DNA of 64,000 nt from Neopusillimonas aromaticivorans (GCF_030344915.1 NZ_CP128233.1:2790001-2854000); one strand, 5' to 3'; positions 18,503-28,161 are shown, numbered from the stretch's first letter. Numbers and translations: made by a program. The notes: generated by a model not told the origin, from the letters alone.

Positions 18503-18934
18503 ATGAATCCGTTCACTGAGTCTACTGTTGCCGTACCGCTGAAAACTCCATTACGCACGGTGCTGATGCGGTCGGGGGTATGTCTTGCCTTGCTCGGGTC
18601 GGCCTATGCCAATACCGTGCATGCCGTTGATGTCAATGCAGCGACGGCTGCCCAGCTTGAAGGGGTGCGCGGGATCGGGCCGAAAACGGCTCAGGTCATT
18701 GTCGATGAGCGGGCCAGAGGAGGCCGTTTCGAGTCGTTCGACGACTTGTCTGACCGGGTGAAGGGCATTGGCCCTGCCAAGGTCGCTACATTGCAGGCCG
18801 CCGGCCTGACGGTACAAGGTGGTCTGGCTGTCGTTTCCGGGGCATCCCAGGGTGGTGGTGTCAAACCCGGGGCGTCAACTCCTGATAACCGCCGCGAATC
18901 CGGCCCGTTGCGTGCCGTGCCCTCTCGCAAATAG
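18503..18934 (+). CDS. ComEA-like helix-hairpin-helix DNA-binding protein
   Basis: A 143-residue exported protein with a hydrophobic signal-like segment (about residues 18-37). A ComEA-type helix-hairpin-helix pair follows: VDVNAATAAQLEGVRGIGPKTAQ and FDDLSDRVKGIGPAKVATLQAAG. The C-terminal tail is low-complexity Gly/Pro/Arg. Proteins of this type bind double-stranded DNA in the periplasm during uptake, but many bacteria carry them without known competence. The start at 18503 follows a GGGGG ribosome-binding site. Confidence 0.8.
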   Translation: MNPFTESTVAVPLKTPLRTVLMRSGVCLALLGSAYANTVHAVDVNAATAAQLEGVRGIGPKTAQVIVDERARGGRFESFDDLSDRVKGIGPAKVATLQAAGLTVQGGLAVVSGASQGGGVKPGASTPDNRRESGPLRAVPSRK

Positions 18935-18992
18935 CCCGTATCAGCTGTCGCTGCGAGGTAATCACCGCGTATCCCGGTGTATGATTTGCGTC

Positions 18993-19906
18993 ATGAAAAC
19001 ATACCAGACCATCGAAGACACCATCGGTCGCACCCCCTGGTTCGTCTGCAACGCATTCCGGGTGCTGTTGGCGAAAGCCGTGGCAACGTTATTCTGGCCA
19101 AGCTCGAAGGCAATAACCCGGCCGGTTCGGTCAAAGACCGGGCTGCCAGTTCCATGATTCGCCGTGCCGAAGAGCGCGGAGAGATCAAGCCGGGTGACAC
19201 ACTGATTGAAGCAACCAGTGGCAATACCGGCATTGCATTGGCCATGGCGGCGGCCATTCGTGGCTACAAGATGATTCTGATCATGCCTGACAATCTTTCA
19301 CTGGAACGTCGGGCATCCATGACCGCTTATGGGGCCGAACTGATCCTCACCAAAGCGGCCGATGGCGGTATGGAATATGCCCGCGACCTGGCTATGCAAA
19401 TGCAGGCTGATGGCAAGGGCAAGGTACTTGATCAGTTTGCCAACCCGGACAATTTCCGTGCGCATATCGAATCGACCGGTCCAGAGTTGTGGGAACAAAC
19501 CGGCGGCGAGATTACCCATTTTGTCAGTGCCATGGGGACGACCGGTACCATCATGGGTGTCGGCAGTTTCCTGCGTTCAAAGAATCCGGCCGTGCAGGTG
19601 ATCGGCGCTCAGCCGGCGCCAGGTTCGCAGATTCCCGGTATCCGCAAGTGGCCGGAAGCGTATCAGCCCAAAATTTACGATCCATCCAAGGTGGATGCCT
19701 TTGAACTGATCGAGCAGTCAGAGGCCGAAGCCATGGCACGTCGCATGGCTGCCGAAGAAGGCATTTTTGGTGGTATTTCGTCGGCGGGTGCGCTGGTGGC
19801 TGCGTTGAGGGTGGCCGCGCGTGTGGAAAATTCGACGATTGTGTTTATCGTTTGCGATCGGGGTGACCGCTATCTGTCGACCGGGGTGTTTAACCCGGTG
19901 GTTTGA
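18993..19906 (+). CDS. cysM: Cysteine synthase B (frame broken once)
   Basis: The PLP-dependent O-acetylserine (thiol)-lyase CysM starts MKTYQTIEDTIGRTP at 18993. The frame breaks at 19033-19037 (CCCCC; six restore TPLVRLQRIPGAVGES). The PLP lysine lies in NNPAGSVKDRAA, the substrate loop is EATSGNTGIALA, and FVSAMGTTGTIMGVG binds the phosphate. Restored length is 304 residues. A bidirectional hairpin separates it from the convergent mltB. Confidence 0.93.
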
Positions 19907-19971
19907 TGGCGTATGACACGGCAGCCTTGAAGGTCACCCGGATGTCTTCCAGGCAACATGTGCAGTTGTAG

Positions 19972-19997
19972 AAAAAGGCCCGCTTACGGGCCTTTTT
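19972..19997. terminator. Shared bidirectional terminator of cysM and mltB
   Basis: A near-perfect stem AAAAAGGCCCG/CGGGCCTTTTT (19972-19982 and 19987-19997) with a 4-nt loop ends in T5 on both strands between two convergent genes. Confidence 0.9.
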
Positions 19998-20011
19998 CAC
20001 GCCGTTAAGCA

Positions 20012-21275
20012 TCAGGGTTTGCCGTCAGGCCCGCCATACCCCATCCGGTCGGCCAGTTCTTGCGCCAGTTCGGCCACCGAGGTGGCATAAAAATAGCTGC
20101 GGTTGTATTCGGTGAGCGCGAAGAAGTTGGGTGTGGCAACACGATACTCGGCCAGCCCGCGGGGCTCGTCAAGCAAATCAATGACGCCTACTGGGTGACG
20201 TGTCCAGTCCATAGAGACGTTCTGCTGGCGGATGACATACGCGCCGGCTTGTTCAAGTTGTGGCCAGGTCAGTGCCGGCTTCAACCCGCCATCGACCCAT
20301 TTTGAAGCGTTGGCAGGCAGTTGTGCCGGTGCAAAAACCGGCAGGCCTGGCAGCCAGCCATGAACGCGCAAGAATTTTCCGACCGAAGCCAGTGCATCGG
20401 GTACGCTGCCATGCAGGTCGATGGTCTTGTCGTTGTCACCATCGGCGGCAAACCTCCGTAGACTGCCAGGCATGAACTGTGGCAGGCCAACGGCCCCGGC
20501 AAAGGAGCCCGTTGCGGTTTTGGCGTTGAGTTCACCTTTGTAGTCCAGCTCGATCAGGTCAGCCAGTTGGTCACGAAATAACTGGCTGCGTTCAGGCCGG
20601 TTGGTATCCGGGTGGCGAAACCCAGGGTGGCCAGCGCATCCAGCACCGGGAAGCTGCCGGTATAACGGCCGTACAGTGTTTCGACGCCAATGATGGAAAC
20701 CAGGATAGAGGCTGGAACACCGTAGTGGGCCGCTGCCTTGTCGATGTGTGGTCGCCAGGCCTGCCAGAACTCAACCCCTTGACGGATGCGTACCGGTTCA
20801 ACATAGCGGGCGCGATAGGTGACCCAGCTGCGCTGGATGCGCTTGCCCGAGGGCGTCATCAGCCGGGCTACTTTGGGATCGAATCGGGCCTGTAGCAAAA
20901 GCGCTTCAACGTGCTGTAACGGTACCTGGCGAGTTACAGAAACTTCGCGCGCATACGCCTGAATATCGGGTCGCAGTTGCCCTTGTTCATCGGTAAACTC
21001 CAACGATGATCGAACCGATCGTCCGGCCTGGATGGCGGGGGCTTGAGGGGCACGTGGAATGGCGGTGGCCGCCGGTGTGCTCGCATCGGCTGCAGACAGG
21101 CCCTGGCGGTCACGCGCGTGTTGCAGTGCAATATTCGGGGTGTTTGTCGTGACATGTGCCGTAGCAGGCGCCGTGAGGCCAGGGAGCCTGTCTGGGCCGC
21201 CGGTTGCACCGAGGCACAGCCGGTGAAAAGTGCGAAAATGGGGGCAGCTTGCAAAAATCTTGCGGCGTTGAACAT
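20012..21275 (-). CDS. mltB: Membrane-bound lytic murein transglycosylase B (frame broken twice)
   Basis: MltB (GH103 family) cleaves peptidoglycan with 1,6-anhydro-MurNAc formation. The N-terminus has a lipobox FALFTGC, so it is an outer-membrane lipoprotein. The catalytic glutamate lies in IGVETLYGRYTG, and GSFAGAVGLPQFMPGS and LRRFAADGD follow. The frame breaks at about 21180 (GG; three G restore TGSLGLTAPATAH) and about 20575 (TTTCGTG; TTTCCGTG restores AASYFRDQLADLIELDYKGE). Restored length is 421 residues. The ATG at 21275 has an AAGGA element 5 bases away. Its start lies only 10 bp from the divergent HDAC-family gene. Confidence 0.9.
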
Positions 21276-21285
21276 AATCATCCTT

Positions 21286-22208
21286 ATGCAGACCCTATAT
21301 ATTACTCATCCCGCCTGCCACCTGCACGAAATGGGCGATTGGCATCCGGAAAGCCCGCAGCGGCTCGATGCCATCAATGATCAGATGCTTGCGTCGGGCA
21401 TACATGGCCTGCTTGGTATGGCCGAGGCGCGTGAAGCGACGGATGCGGATATTTTGCGCGTGCACACGCCAGATTATCTCGATTACCTCAAACGCCATGC
21501 GCCGCAAGCCGGCTATTTCCAGATTGACGGTGATACGTTGATGAATCCGCATTCGCTGCAGGCCGCCCGGGTTGCCGCCGGGGCCGGGCTGACGGCTGTT
21601 GATGCCATTATGGCGGGGCAGGCAGCGAATGCGTTTTGCGGGGTGCGTCCACCGGGCCATCATGCCGTGTCGTCACGCAGCATGGGGTTCTGTCTGTTCA
21701 ATAATGTGGGTTTAGTTATAGCGTATACGCTTGAAAAATATGCTCTTCACCGCGTTGCGGTCGTCGATTTTGATGTCCATCATGGCAATGGAACCGTTCA
21801 AATGTTCAGCTCTGACCCGCGAGTGCTGATGTGCGGTTTTTTCAGGATGATATCTATCCTGATGTACACACTGAAAATGATCCCAAAAATATGTTAAACA
21901 TACCGGTGCCGGCCTATTCCACAGGCAGCCATGTCCGGCAGCTTGTGGAAGATCACTGGTTGCCGGCATTGCATGCGTTTGAACCACAGTTCATTTTCGT
22001 GTCGGCCGGGTTCGATGCCCACCGTGAAGACGATATGTCGCAAATTGGTCTGGTCGAGGCCGATTATGCTTGGATCACTGAACAGCTGGTGGCGGTGGCC
22101 GACCGCTTTGCCAGTGGCCGCATCGTCAGTTTTCTGGAAGGTGGTTACGACTTGTCGTCGTTGGGTCGAAGTGTGGTGGCCCACTTGAAAGTTCTGGCAA
22201 AGTTGTAG
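21286..22208 (+). CDS. Histone-deacetylase-family amidohydrolase (frame broken once)
   Basis: The arginase/HDAC fold is clear: RPPGHHA carries the tandem catalytic histidines, DFDVHHGNGTV the zinc ligands, SAGFDAHREDD and EGGYDLSSL the C-terminal active-site residues. The frame breaks at 21837-21842 (six T; seven restore MCGFFQDDIYPDVHTE). Restored length is 307 residues. Bacterial members act on acetylated polyamines, acetoin-related compounds or acetyl-lysine; the substrate cannot be told from sequence. It is divergent from mltB with only 10 bp between start codons, so each promoter must lie within or overlap the other gene. Confidence 0.85.
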
Positions 22209-22313
22209 AATAAGCGAGTTTTTCTTAATTTTGACGCAGTGCAGCAGCACCCGTGTGCTTCAAGGGTCGTGTTGCCGGCAGTCTATATTTAATTTCCCCG
22301 GAGGAAGTGCTCG

Positions 22314-23063
22314 ATGAAGGTATTGGTGCCTGTCAAGCGTGTGGTTGATTACAACGTCAAAGTACGCGTGAAATCCGATCAAACCGGCGTTGATGTTGCC
22401 AACGTCAAAATGTCCATGAACCCCTTCGACGAAATTGCCGTCGAAGAAGCGACTCGCCTGAAAGAAAGCGGTGCCGCCACCGAGGTTGTGGCGGTGTCGT
22501 GCGGTGTGCAGCAGGCGCAGGAAACCTTGCGTACCGCGATGGCGATTGGCGCCGACCGTTCCGTCCTGGTCCAGACCGATGTCGAATTGCAGCCGTTGGC
22601 CGTTGCCAAGTTGCTCAAGGCCCTGGTCGACAAAGAGCAACCTCAGCTGGTTATCCTGGGCAAGCAGGCGATCGACGACGATGCCAATCAAACTGGTCAA
22701 ATGTTGGCCGCTTTGCTCGACTGGCCGCAGGCCACGTTTGCCAGCAAGGTTGAAGTTGCCGGCGATAAAGTCAAAGTGACCCGTGAAATTGATGGTGGCC
22801 TTGAAACGCTCGAGCTGAAACTGCCTGCCATTGTTACAACTGACCTGCGTCTGAATGAGCCGCGTTATGTGACGTTGCCCAACATCATGAAGGCCAAGAA
22901 GAAACCGCTCGACACGCTGACACCAGAAGAACTCGGTGTCGACGTCGCGCCGCGCCTTAAAACGCTCAAGGTTAGCGAGCCGCCCGTGCGTTCTGCCGGT
23001 GTGGTGGTTCCCGACGTTGCTGCGTTGGTCGATAAACTCAAAAATGAAGCGAAGGTGGTCTGA
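22314..23063 (+). CDS. etfB: Electron transfer flavoprotein subunit beta
   Basis: The 249-residue beta subunit of the FAD- and AMP-containing carrier moves electrons from acyl-CoA dehydrogenases to the quinone pool. Typical blocks are MKVLVPVKRVVDYNVKVRV, NPFDEIAVEEA, the signature VTREIDGGLETL and LRLNEPRYVTLPNIMKAKKK. A strong GGAGGA ribosome-binding site lies 9 bases upstream. The etfA gene follows after 2 bases. The frame is intact. Confidence 0.95.
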   Translation: MKVLVPVKRVVDYNVKVRVKSDQTGVDVANVKMSMNPFDEIAVEEATRLKESGAATEVVAVSCGVQQAQETLRTAMAIGADRSVLVQTDVELQPLAVAKLLKALVDKEQPQLVILGKQAIDDDANQTGQMLAALLDWPQATFASKVEVAGDKVKVTREIDGGLETLELKLPAIVTTDLRLNEPRYVTLPNIMKAKKKPLDTLTPEELGVDVAPRLKTLKVSEPPVRSAGVVVPDVAALVDKLKNEAKVV

Positions 23064-23065
23064 TC

Positions 23066-23995
23066 ATGTCTGTATTGGTTATTGCTGAACACGATAATGC
23101 CCAACTGAAGGGCGCAACCCTCAACGTTATTGCCGCTGCTGCAAAAATCGGTGGTGATGTGCACGTATTGGTCATGGGTGCCGGAGCCCAGGCAGCGGCT
23201 GATCAGGCCGCCAAAGCAGCAGGGGTCGCCAAGGTCATTCTGGCTGATGGCCCTTCGCTGGCTGAGGGTCTGGCTGAAAACCTGGCCGCCCAGGTTCTGG
23301 ATAGGGCATCGTCGTATTCGCACATCTTGTTTGCTGCGACATCGACCGGCAAGAACGTTGCTCCCCGCGTTGCTGCCAAGCTGGACGTTGCCCAGATTTC
23401 CGACATTATTGCGGTAGAGTCGGCAGATACGTTTGCACGTCCCATCTATGCGGGTAACGCCATTGCAACTGTGCAGTCGCAAGATGCCGTCAAAGTCATT
23501 ACCGTGCGTACGACAGCGTTTGACCCGGTTGCTGCCGAAGGCGGTCAGGCTGCCGTTGAATCGGCTGCGGCTGTTGCCGACTCGGGTTTGTCGGCGTTCG
23601 TGGGCCGTGAGCTGGCGAAAAGCGATCGTCCAGAGCTTGCGGGTGCTGCCGCTGTGGTTTCGGGTGGTCGCGGCATGGGCAGCGCCGAGAACTTCAAGAT
23701 TCTTGAACCTCTGGCTGACAAGCTGGGCGCGGCGCTGGGCGCTTCGCGTGCGGCAGTCGATGCCGGTTATGCGCCTAACGACTGGCAAGTAGGTCAAACC
23801 GGGAAAATCGTTGCGCCACAGTTGTATGTGGCCGTTGGTATTTCCGGTGCCATCCAGCACTTGGCCGGCATGAAAGACTCCAAAGTCATCGTCGCCATCA
23901 ACAAAGATGCTGAAGCCCCCATTTTTGGTGTAGCCGATTACGGTCTGGTTGCCGATCTGTTCCAGGCCGTGCCTGAACTGGCCAATTCGCTGTAA
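23066..23995 (+). CDS. etfA: Electron transfer flavoprotein subunit alpha
   Basis: The 309-residue alpha subunit has the C-terminal FAD domain with VSGGRGMGSAENF, GASRAAVDAGY, the QVGQTGKIVAPQLYVAVGISGAIQHLAGM signature and NKDAEAPIF. It is co-transcribed with etfB and followed by a hairpin terminator at 24051. No acyl-CoA dehydrogenase gene is adjacent in this window. The frame is intact. Confidence 0.96.
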   Translation: MSVLVIAEHDNAQLKGATLNVIAAAAKIGGDVHVLVMGAGAQAAADQAAKAAGVAKVILADGPSLAEGLAENLAAQVLDRASSYSHILFAATSTGKNVAPRVAAKLDVAQISDIIAVESADTFARPIYAGNAIATVQSQDAVKVITVRTTAFDPVAAEGGQAAVESAAAVADSGLSAFVGRELAKSDRPELAGAAAVVSGGRGMGSAENFKILEPLADKLGAALGASRAAVDAGYAPNDWQVGQTGKIVAPQLYVAVGISGAIQHLAGMKDSKVIVAINKDAEAPIFGVADYGLVADLFQAVPELANSL

Positions 23996-24050
23996 GTAAA
24001 TTACCCAACGGCCTGGCGCGTTATGCGTTGTCGGGTCAGGGTGTCATAAG

Positions 24051-24084
24051 CCCCGCCTGTGCCTTGTGCATACGCGGGGTTTTT
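24051..24084 (+). terminator. Terminator after etfA
   Basis: The short stem CCCCGC (24051-24056) pairs with GCGGGG (24074-24079) across a 17-nt loop, followed by T5. Confidence 0.65.
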
Positions 24085-24148
24085 GCTGCCCGCTCTGAAA
24101 AAACACGCTCATGGCGGTGGGAACAACGCACATCTTTGCAACAGCGCT

Positions 24149-24199
24149 TGATTCAAATGCTGTTTTTTTGTACAGTTAATTTACTGTATATAAAAACAG
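24149..24199 (+). promoter_or_regulatory. Promoter with two tandem LexA (SOS) boxes
   Basis: Two sites fit the LexA consensus CTGT-N8-ACAG exactly: 24160-24175 (CTGTTTTTTTGTACAG) and 24184-24199 (CTGTATATAAAAACAG). The second is close to the E. coli optimum with its TATATA core. Their starts are 24 bp apart. A likely promoter, -35 TTGATT (24149-24154) and -10 TACAGT (24171-24176) with a 16-bp spacer, overlaps the first box, and the expected transcription start falls at the edge of the second. LexA bound here would block the promoter. The only gene in position is the small membrane protein at 24215. Confidence 0.8.
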
Positions 24200-24214
24200 A
24201 TAATCAGGGGTGTT

Positions 24215-24481
24215 ATGCAAGGTTCAAAATTTTCCCGGTCAGGTTCAAAGGTCTCTCGGCCCAATGCAGAAAGGGTGGCCACACCTCGAACGCCGCGTCT
24301 GCCATTTTCAGCGGTGGGTAACGCTGCGGTATCGTCCGGTGTGCGAGGCACAGGTTTTTCGCGGTTGGCGTCAAGCAAAGGCCTGTCACGCGGGGCTATT
24401 CTGGCCGACGTATTCATGGTGGTCATTTGGGGCGCAACCATTCCGGGGCTTATGTGGCTGGGGGCAGCAGGGGGCTTTTAG
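24215..24481 (+). CDS. Unrecognised 88-aa single-span membrane protein, probably SOS-induced
   Basis: I do not recognise this protein. Residues 1-60 are Ser/Arg/Lys/Pro-rich, with eleven basic residues and no hydrophobic core, so probably disordered and cytoplasmic. Residues about 61-85 (AILADVFMVVIWGATIPGLMW) form one transmembrane helix close to the C-terminus. The ATG at 24215 has an AGGGG element 6 bases upstream. It lies 15 bp after two LexA boxes, so induction by DNA damage is the main inference. A small SOS membrane protein could act as a division inhibitor or a TisB-like membrane effector, but nothing in the sequence proves either. No annotated homologue comes to mind. Confidence 0.6.
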   Translation: MQGSKFSRSGSKVSRPNAERVATPRTPRLPFSAVGNAAVSSGVRGTGFSRLASSKGLSRGAILADVFMVVIWGATIPGLMWLGAAGGF

Positions 24482-24518
24482 GCATGCTGCAGCAAGGCAT
24501 GCAGCAGCACTGTTTGTA

Positions 24519-24547
24519 TTGCTTAAATACGGTTTGGTCGCTACAAT
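24519..24547 (+). promoter_or_regulatory. sigma70 promoter of rplS
   Basis: A -35 TTGCTT (24519-24524), exactly 17 bp of spacer and a -10 TACAAT (24542-24547) lie about 80 bp upstream of the rplS start. This gives rplS its own promoter, independent of the SOS-type promoter upstream. A hairpin TGCTGCA/TGCAGCA at 24486-24507 lies just before it. Confidence 0.7.
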
Positions 24548-24628
24548 AGTGGGCTTTGCAACTTGCATCCTCTGGTGGCGCTACCAAAAACTAGCAGGCG
24601 TCACGTATGATGTTTACCGGAGTCTACC

Positions 24629-25012
24629 GTGGATCTCATCCAGCAACTTGAGCAAGAAGAAATTGCTCGCCTTACCAATGGTCAACCCAAACCTGACTTT
24701 GCCCCCGGCGATACCGTCGTTGTCAACGTTAACGTGGTTGAAGGTAACCGCAAGCGTGTTCAGGCGTATGAAGGTGTCGTTATTGGCCGTCGTAACCGTG
24801 GCCTGAACTCGTCGTTCATCGTTCGTAAAATTTCGTCGGGTGAAGCCGTAGAGCGTACCTTCCAGTTGTACTCGCCACAAATTGCTTCCATCGAAGTCAA
24901 GCGTCGTGGTGATGTCCGTCGTGCTAAACTGTACTACCTGCGTAGCCGTTCGGGTAAGTCTGCTCGTATCAAAGAAAAACTGGTTCGCAAGGCCGACAAA
25001 GTCGCTCAATAA
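24629..25012 (+). CDS. rplS: 50S ribosomal protein L19
   Basis: The 127-residue L19 sits at the 30S-50S interface. Family blocks are FAPGDTVVVNVNVVEG, RVQAYEGVVIGRRNRGLNSSFIVRKISSGEAVERTFQLYSP and VKRRGDVRRAKLYYLR. The start is GTG at 24629, giving MDLIQQLEQEEIARL. In most proteobacteria it ends an rpsP-rimM-trmD-rplS operon. Here those three genes are absent and rplS has a promoter of its own. The frame is intact. Confidence 0.96.
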   Translation: MDLIQQLEQEEIARLTNGQPKPDFAPGDTVVVNVNVVEGNRKRVQAYEGVVIGRRNRGLNSSFIVRKISSGEAVERTFQLYSPQIASIEVKRRGDVRRAKLYYLRSRSGKSARIKEKLVRKADKVAQ

Positions 25013-25041
25013 GCACTTTCCTGGTCTTCCAGTCATTAAGG

Positions 25042-25071
25042 CAAAGGCACCCGCGGGTGCCTTTGTTTTTT
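25042..25071 (+). terminator. Terminator after rplS
   Basis: A perfect 24-bp palindrome (25042-25065, core GGCACCCGCGGGTGCC) is followed by T6. It ends only 6 bases before the NUDIX start codon. Confidence 0.9.
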
Positions 25072-25076
25072 GGGTC

Positions 25077-25821
25077 ATGTCGCAAAACTCATCGCCACCG
25101 CTTGCGCCCAGGCGCAAAATCATTGTTCCCGGGTTTGATCCCCAGACTCAGCCTATTGTGCCGCCCGAAATCATTCTGGCACCGCTACCCGGGCAGGCGT
25201 TGCAGGCTGATTTCCTGAAGGCGGCCTTCAGCACTCCGGTTCCCTGGGATGTCGAGCCGGTGTTTTCCGACGCCTTTCGTATTGATACCGATTCGTTGGC
25301 TACGGCCATCCAGGCAGCGGTGTTGTTTCCTCTGGTGCAACGCGAAACCGGCCTGAATGTCTTGTTTACCCGGCGTTCTCCCAATTTATCGTCGCATGCC
25401 GGGCAAATCTGTTTTCCCGGGGGCGCATCGAGCCCGCCGACGAAAGCGCTTTGGCTGCTGCACTGCGCGAAACTCACGAAGAAATTGGCGTCGAGGCTCG
25501 CTTTATTGAAACCTGGGGTACTCATCCCAGTTTCCTGACCGGCACGGGCTTTACCATGGAGCCCGTCATCGGTTTGATTCGTCCGGGTTTCGAGGTCAAA
25601 CCCGATGTCACCGAAGTGGCTGAAGTGTTCGAGGTGCCGCTGGCCTTTCTCATGGATCCGGCCAATCATCGCCTGCATCGGACCACCTTGCCCGACGGCA
25701 AGCAGCGGCTTTATTTTTCAATGCCGTGGGGTCCGTACTTTATCTGGGGGCAACGGCTGCCCTGGTGCGTAATCTGTACCATCATCTTGCGGCGGCTCAC
25801 AAAGTGTTGGCCGGCCGCTAA
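25077..25821 (+). CDS. NUDIX hydrolase, CoA pyrophosphatase-like (frame broken twice)
   Basis: With the frame restored, the NUDIX box reads GGRIEPADESALAAALRE followed by THEEIGV, matching G-x5-E-x7-R-E-x2-E-E-x-G. The upstream LFTRRSPNLSSHAGQICFPGG is typical of the NudL/CoA-diphosphatase branch, which cleaves CoA and derivatives. The frame breaks at 25419-25423 (five G; six restore FPGGRIEP) and 25746-25750 (five G; six restore FIWGATAALVRNLYHHLAAAHK). Restored length is 248 residues. It begins immediately after the rplS terminator. Confidence 0.85.
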
Positions 25822-25979
25822 AGACTTTGGCTCTGTGCGCCAGATGCGTTCGCAGGGCAATGAAGAGCCAGTGAGTGGGGGCGTTAGAGGCTCTGGTCAA
25901 GTAGTGAGCGTCTTGCTTGTGCAATGAGAACACATCAGCTGTGTCACAACGGGCCCTGGCCGGGTGTTGCACGCGGTCA

Positions 25980-26879
25980 GTAACGTCCCTGCGCTTCGTT
26001 TTCCGCCAGAATACGCTCGTACAGGGCATGCCGTTCAATGCTGATTTCACCCTGTTTTCGCGCGGTCAGAATCGCGCAGCCTGGCTCGTGGCGGTGGGTG
26101 CAGTTGTAAAATTTGCACGTTCCCAGGAAGGGATCAAACTCGGCGAACCCATGCTGGATTTCCACATCCGACAAATGGTACAGCCCGAAATTCTGGAAGC
26201 CGGGAGAGTCGATAATTTCGCCGCCTTGGGGCAGGTGGTACAGCCGGGTGGTGGTGGTCGTGTGTTTGCCGGCGTCAAGTGCCGCAGAATGTTCCTGCGT
26301 ATGGGCGGCGGCGTCGGGCACCAGGGCATTGAGCAAGGTCGATTTCCCCATCCCGCTTTGGCCCAGCAGCAGGGCTGTTTTACCTTTGATGCGCTCAAGC
26401 AGGGCGGCATGAACCTGCTGCGGGTTCAATGCGCTCAGTTCAAGTACCTGGATGCCGGCTTTGGTGTAGGTTTCCAGCCGCGCGCGCGCCGTGGATAAAT
26501 TTTCGACCAGGTCGGCTTTGTTCAAAATGATGACGGGTTCGATACCCGCCGTACGCGCCGCGACCAAAGCCCGCCCGATCAAGTCATCTGAAAATGCCGG
26601 GGTGGTGGCCACCACCAGCAGCAGCAGGTCGACATTGGCGGCAAACTGCTTGGTGCGCATTTCATCGGAACGGTAGAGCAGGTTCTTGCGCTCCAGGCGT
26701 TTTTCGATGACGCCTTCTTCGTTGCCCTGGAAGCGCACCAGCACCCGGTCACCCACCGCAGCATCGGTTTTCTTGCCACGCGGAAAGCAGTGGCGTACAC
26801 GGCCATCGGCAAATTCAACGCCGTAATGACGGCCATGGGCGGTGATGACACGCCCCTCAACAGCAGTTTCAGTGGGCAT
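25980..26879 (-). CDS. rsgA: Ribosome small-subunit-dependent GTPase A
   Basis: RsgA is a late 30S assembly GTPase with circularly permuted G motifs. An OB fold (about 1-70) is followed by G4 (LNKADLV), then G1 (GQSGMGKSTLLNAL), G3 (DSPGFQ) and a C-terminal zinc site CKFYNCTHRHEPGC. The length of about 300 is normal. Its start overlaps the end of the M48 protease gene, so the two are co-transcribed, as is usual in this family. The frame is intact. The 150 bp between its stop and the NUDIX gene holds nothing I can recognise. Confidence 0.95.
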
Positions 26880-28115
26880 GTTTGAGCTTCTGGATACGCA
26901 CGGCGGCAGGAGGATGGCTGTCGTAAAAGGCGGAATGCAGCGGGTCGGGGGTCAGGGTGGCGGCGTTGTCATCGTAAAGCTTGACCAGTGCCGAGATCAG
27001 TGCCGGGCCTGAGGCTTGCCGTGCGGCGAATTGATCGGCCTGGAATTCATCGTTGCGCGACATCAGGCTGATGAGCGGTGTGATCCAGAACGTGAACACT
27101 GGCATGACCAGGAAAAACAGGATCAGGGCCAGGGCATCGTTAGGACGGCCCAGTTGCGGAATGACCCCCAGTTGGGTGTAGAACCAGACCTGCTGCGAGA
27201 GCCAGCCCAGCACCTGAAAAAGCCCAGGGCCAGCAGGAAGCTGACGGCCAACCGTTTGAGGATATGGCGGAATTTGAAGTGGCCCAGTTCGTGGGCCAGC
27301 ACGGCTTCAACTTCATCGGCGTCCAGGCGTGACAGCAGGGTATCGAAAAATACAATGCGGCGGGAACGGCCAAAGCCGGTGAAGTAGGCATTGCCATGTG
27401 CCGATCGCTTCGAGCCGTCCATGACAAACAGGCCGCTGATGGCAAAGCCGCAGCGTCCCGCCAGAGCATGGATACGATCAGCCAACACCGGGTTGTCGAG
27501 CGGGGTGAATTTATTGAACAGCGGCGCGATGACGGTGGGGAACAGCCAGATCACCAGAATGTTGAATACGACCCAGACGCCCCACGCCCACCAGTGCCAG
27601 TACGCGCCCGTGTTGCCCATGAACCACAACACACCGGCCGCCAGCGGCAAACCCAGCACGACGGCAATCAGCAGCCCTTTCAGGGTGTCGCTGATGAACA
27701 GGCCCAGCGACATGCGGTTAAAGCCGAAGCGGGCCTCAAGGCCAAACTTGCGCCATAACGAGAAGGGCAGGCCAACCACAGCCATGACGGCAACCACGCT
27801 ACCAATCAGGGCCAGTTGACGCCACATTTCGTGCTCAATCCATTGCCCCAGTTTGATGTCAAGAAACTGCAGGCCGCCCAACAGGGTCAAGCCGATCAGC
27901 ACAGCAGCTTCGGTGATGGTTTCAACCAGCCCGATCTGGATTTTGCCGTGTGTGTAGTCGGCGGCACGCTGATGGCTGCGCAGGCTGATACGGTCGGAAA
28001 ATTCGACCGGCACCTGGTCGCGATGGCGGGCAACATGACGGATTTGCCGCAGGCCCAGCCACAGGCGCAGGGAAATATCGGCGAACAGAAAGACAAGAAA
28101 CAGCACAGTAAACAT
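26869..28115 (-). CDS. M48-family membrane metallopeptidase, Ste24-like (frame broken once)
   Basis: A multi-span inner-membrane zinc protease. About five N-terminal helices precede VMDGSKRSAHGNAYFTGFG and the zinc motif HELGH (in VLAHELGHFKFRH); two more helices and the downstream glutamate region NDEFQADQFAARQ follow. The frame breaks at 27217-27221 (five T on the coding strand; six restore LALGFFQVLGWLSQQVWF). Restored length is 415 residues. This is the CAAX-protease (Ste24) branch rather than HtpX. Its end overlaps rsgA by 11 bases. Confidence 0.88.
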
Positions 28116-28161
28116 AAGGACCGTTGAGGTATGCGAAAATCGATGTTTTAAGAACGATTAT

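Noticed and set aside
17209..18558. A 449-codon open frame antisense to rfaD and the end of rfaE1
   Set aside because: Long stop-free antisense frames are common in GC-rich genes; both sense proteins have complete catalytic motifs.
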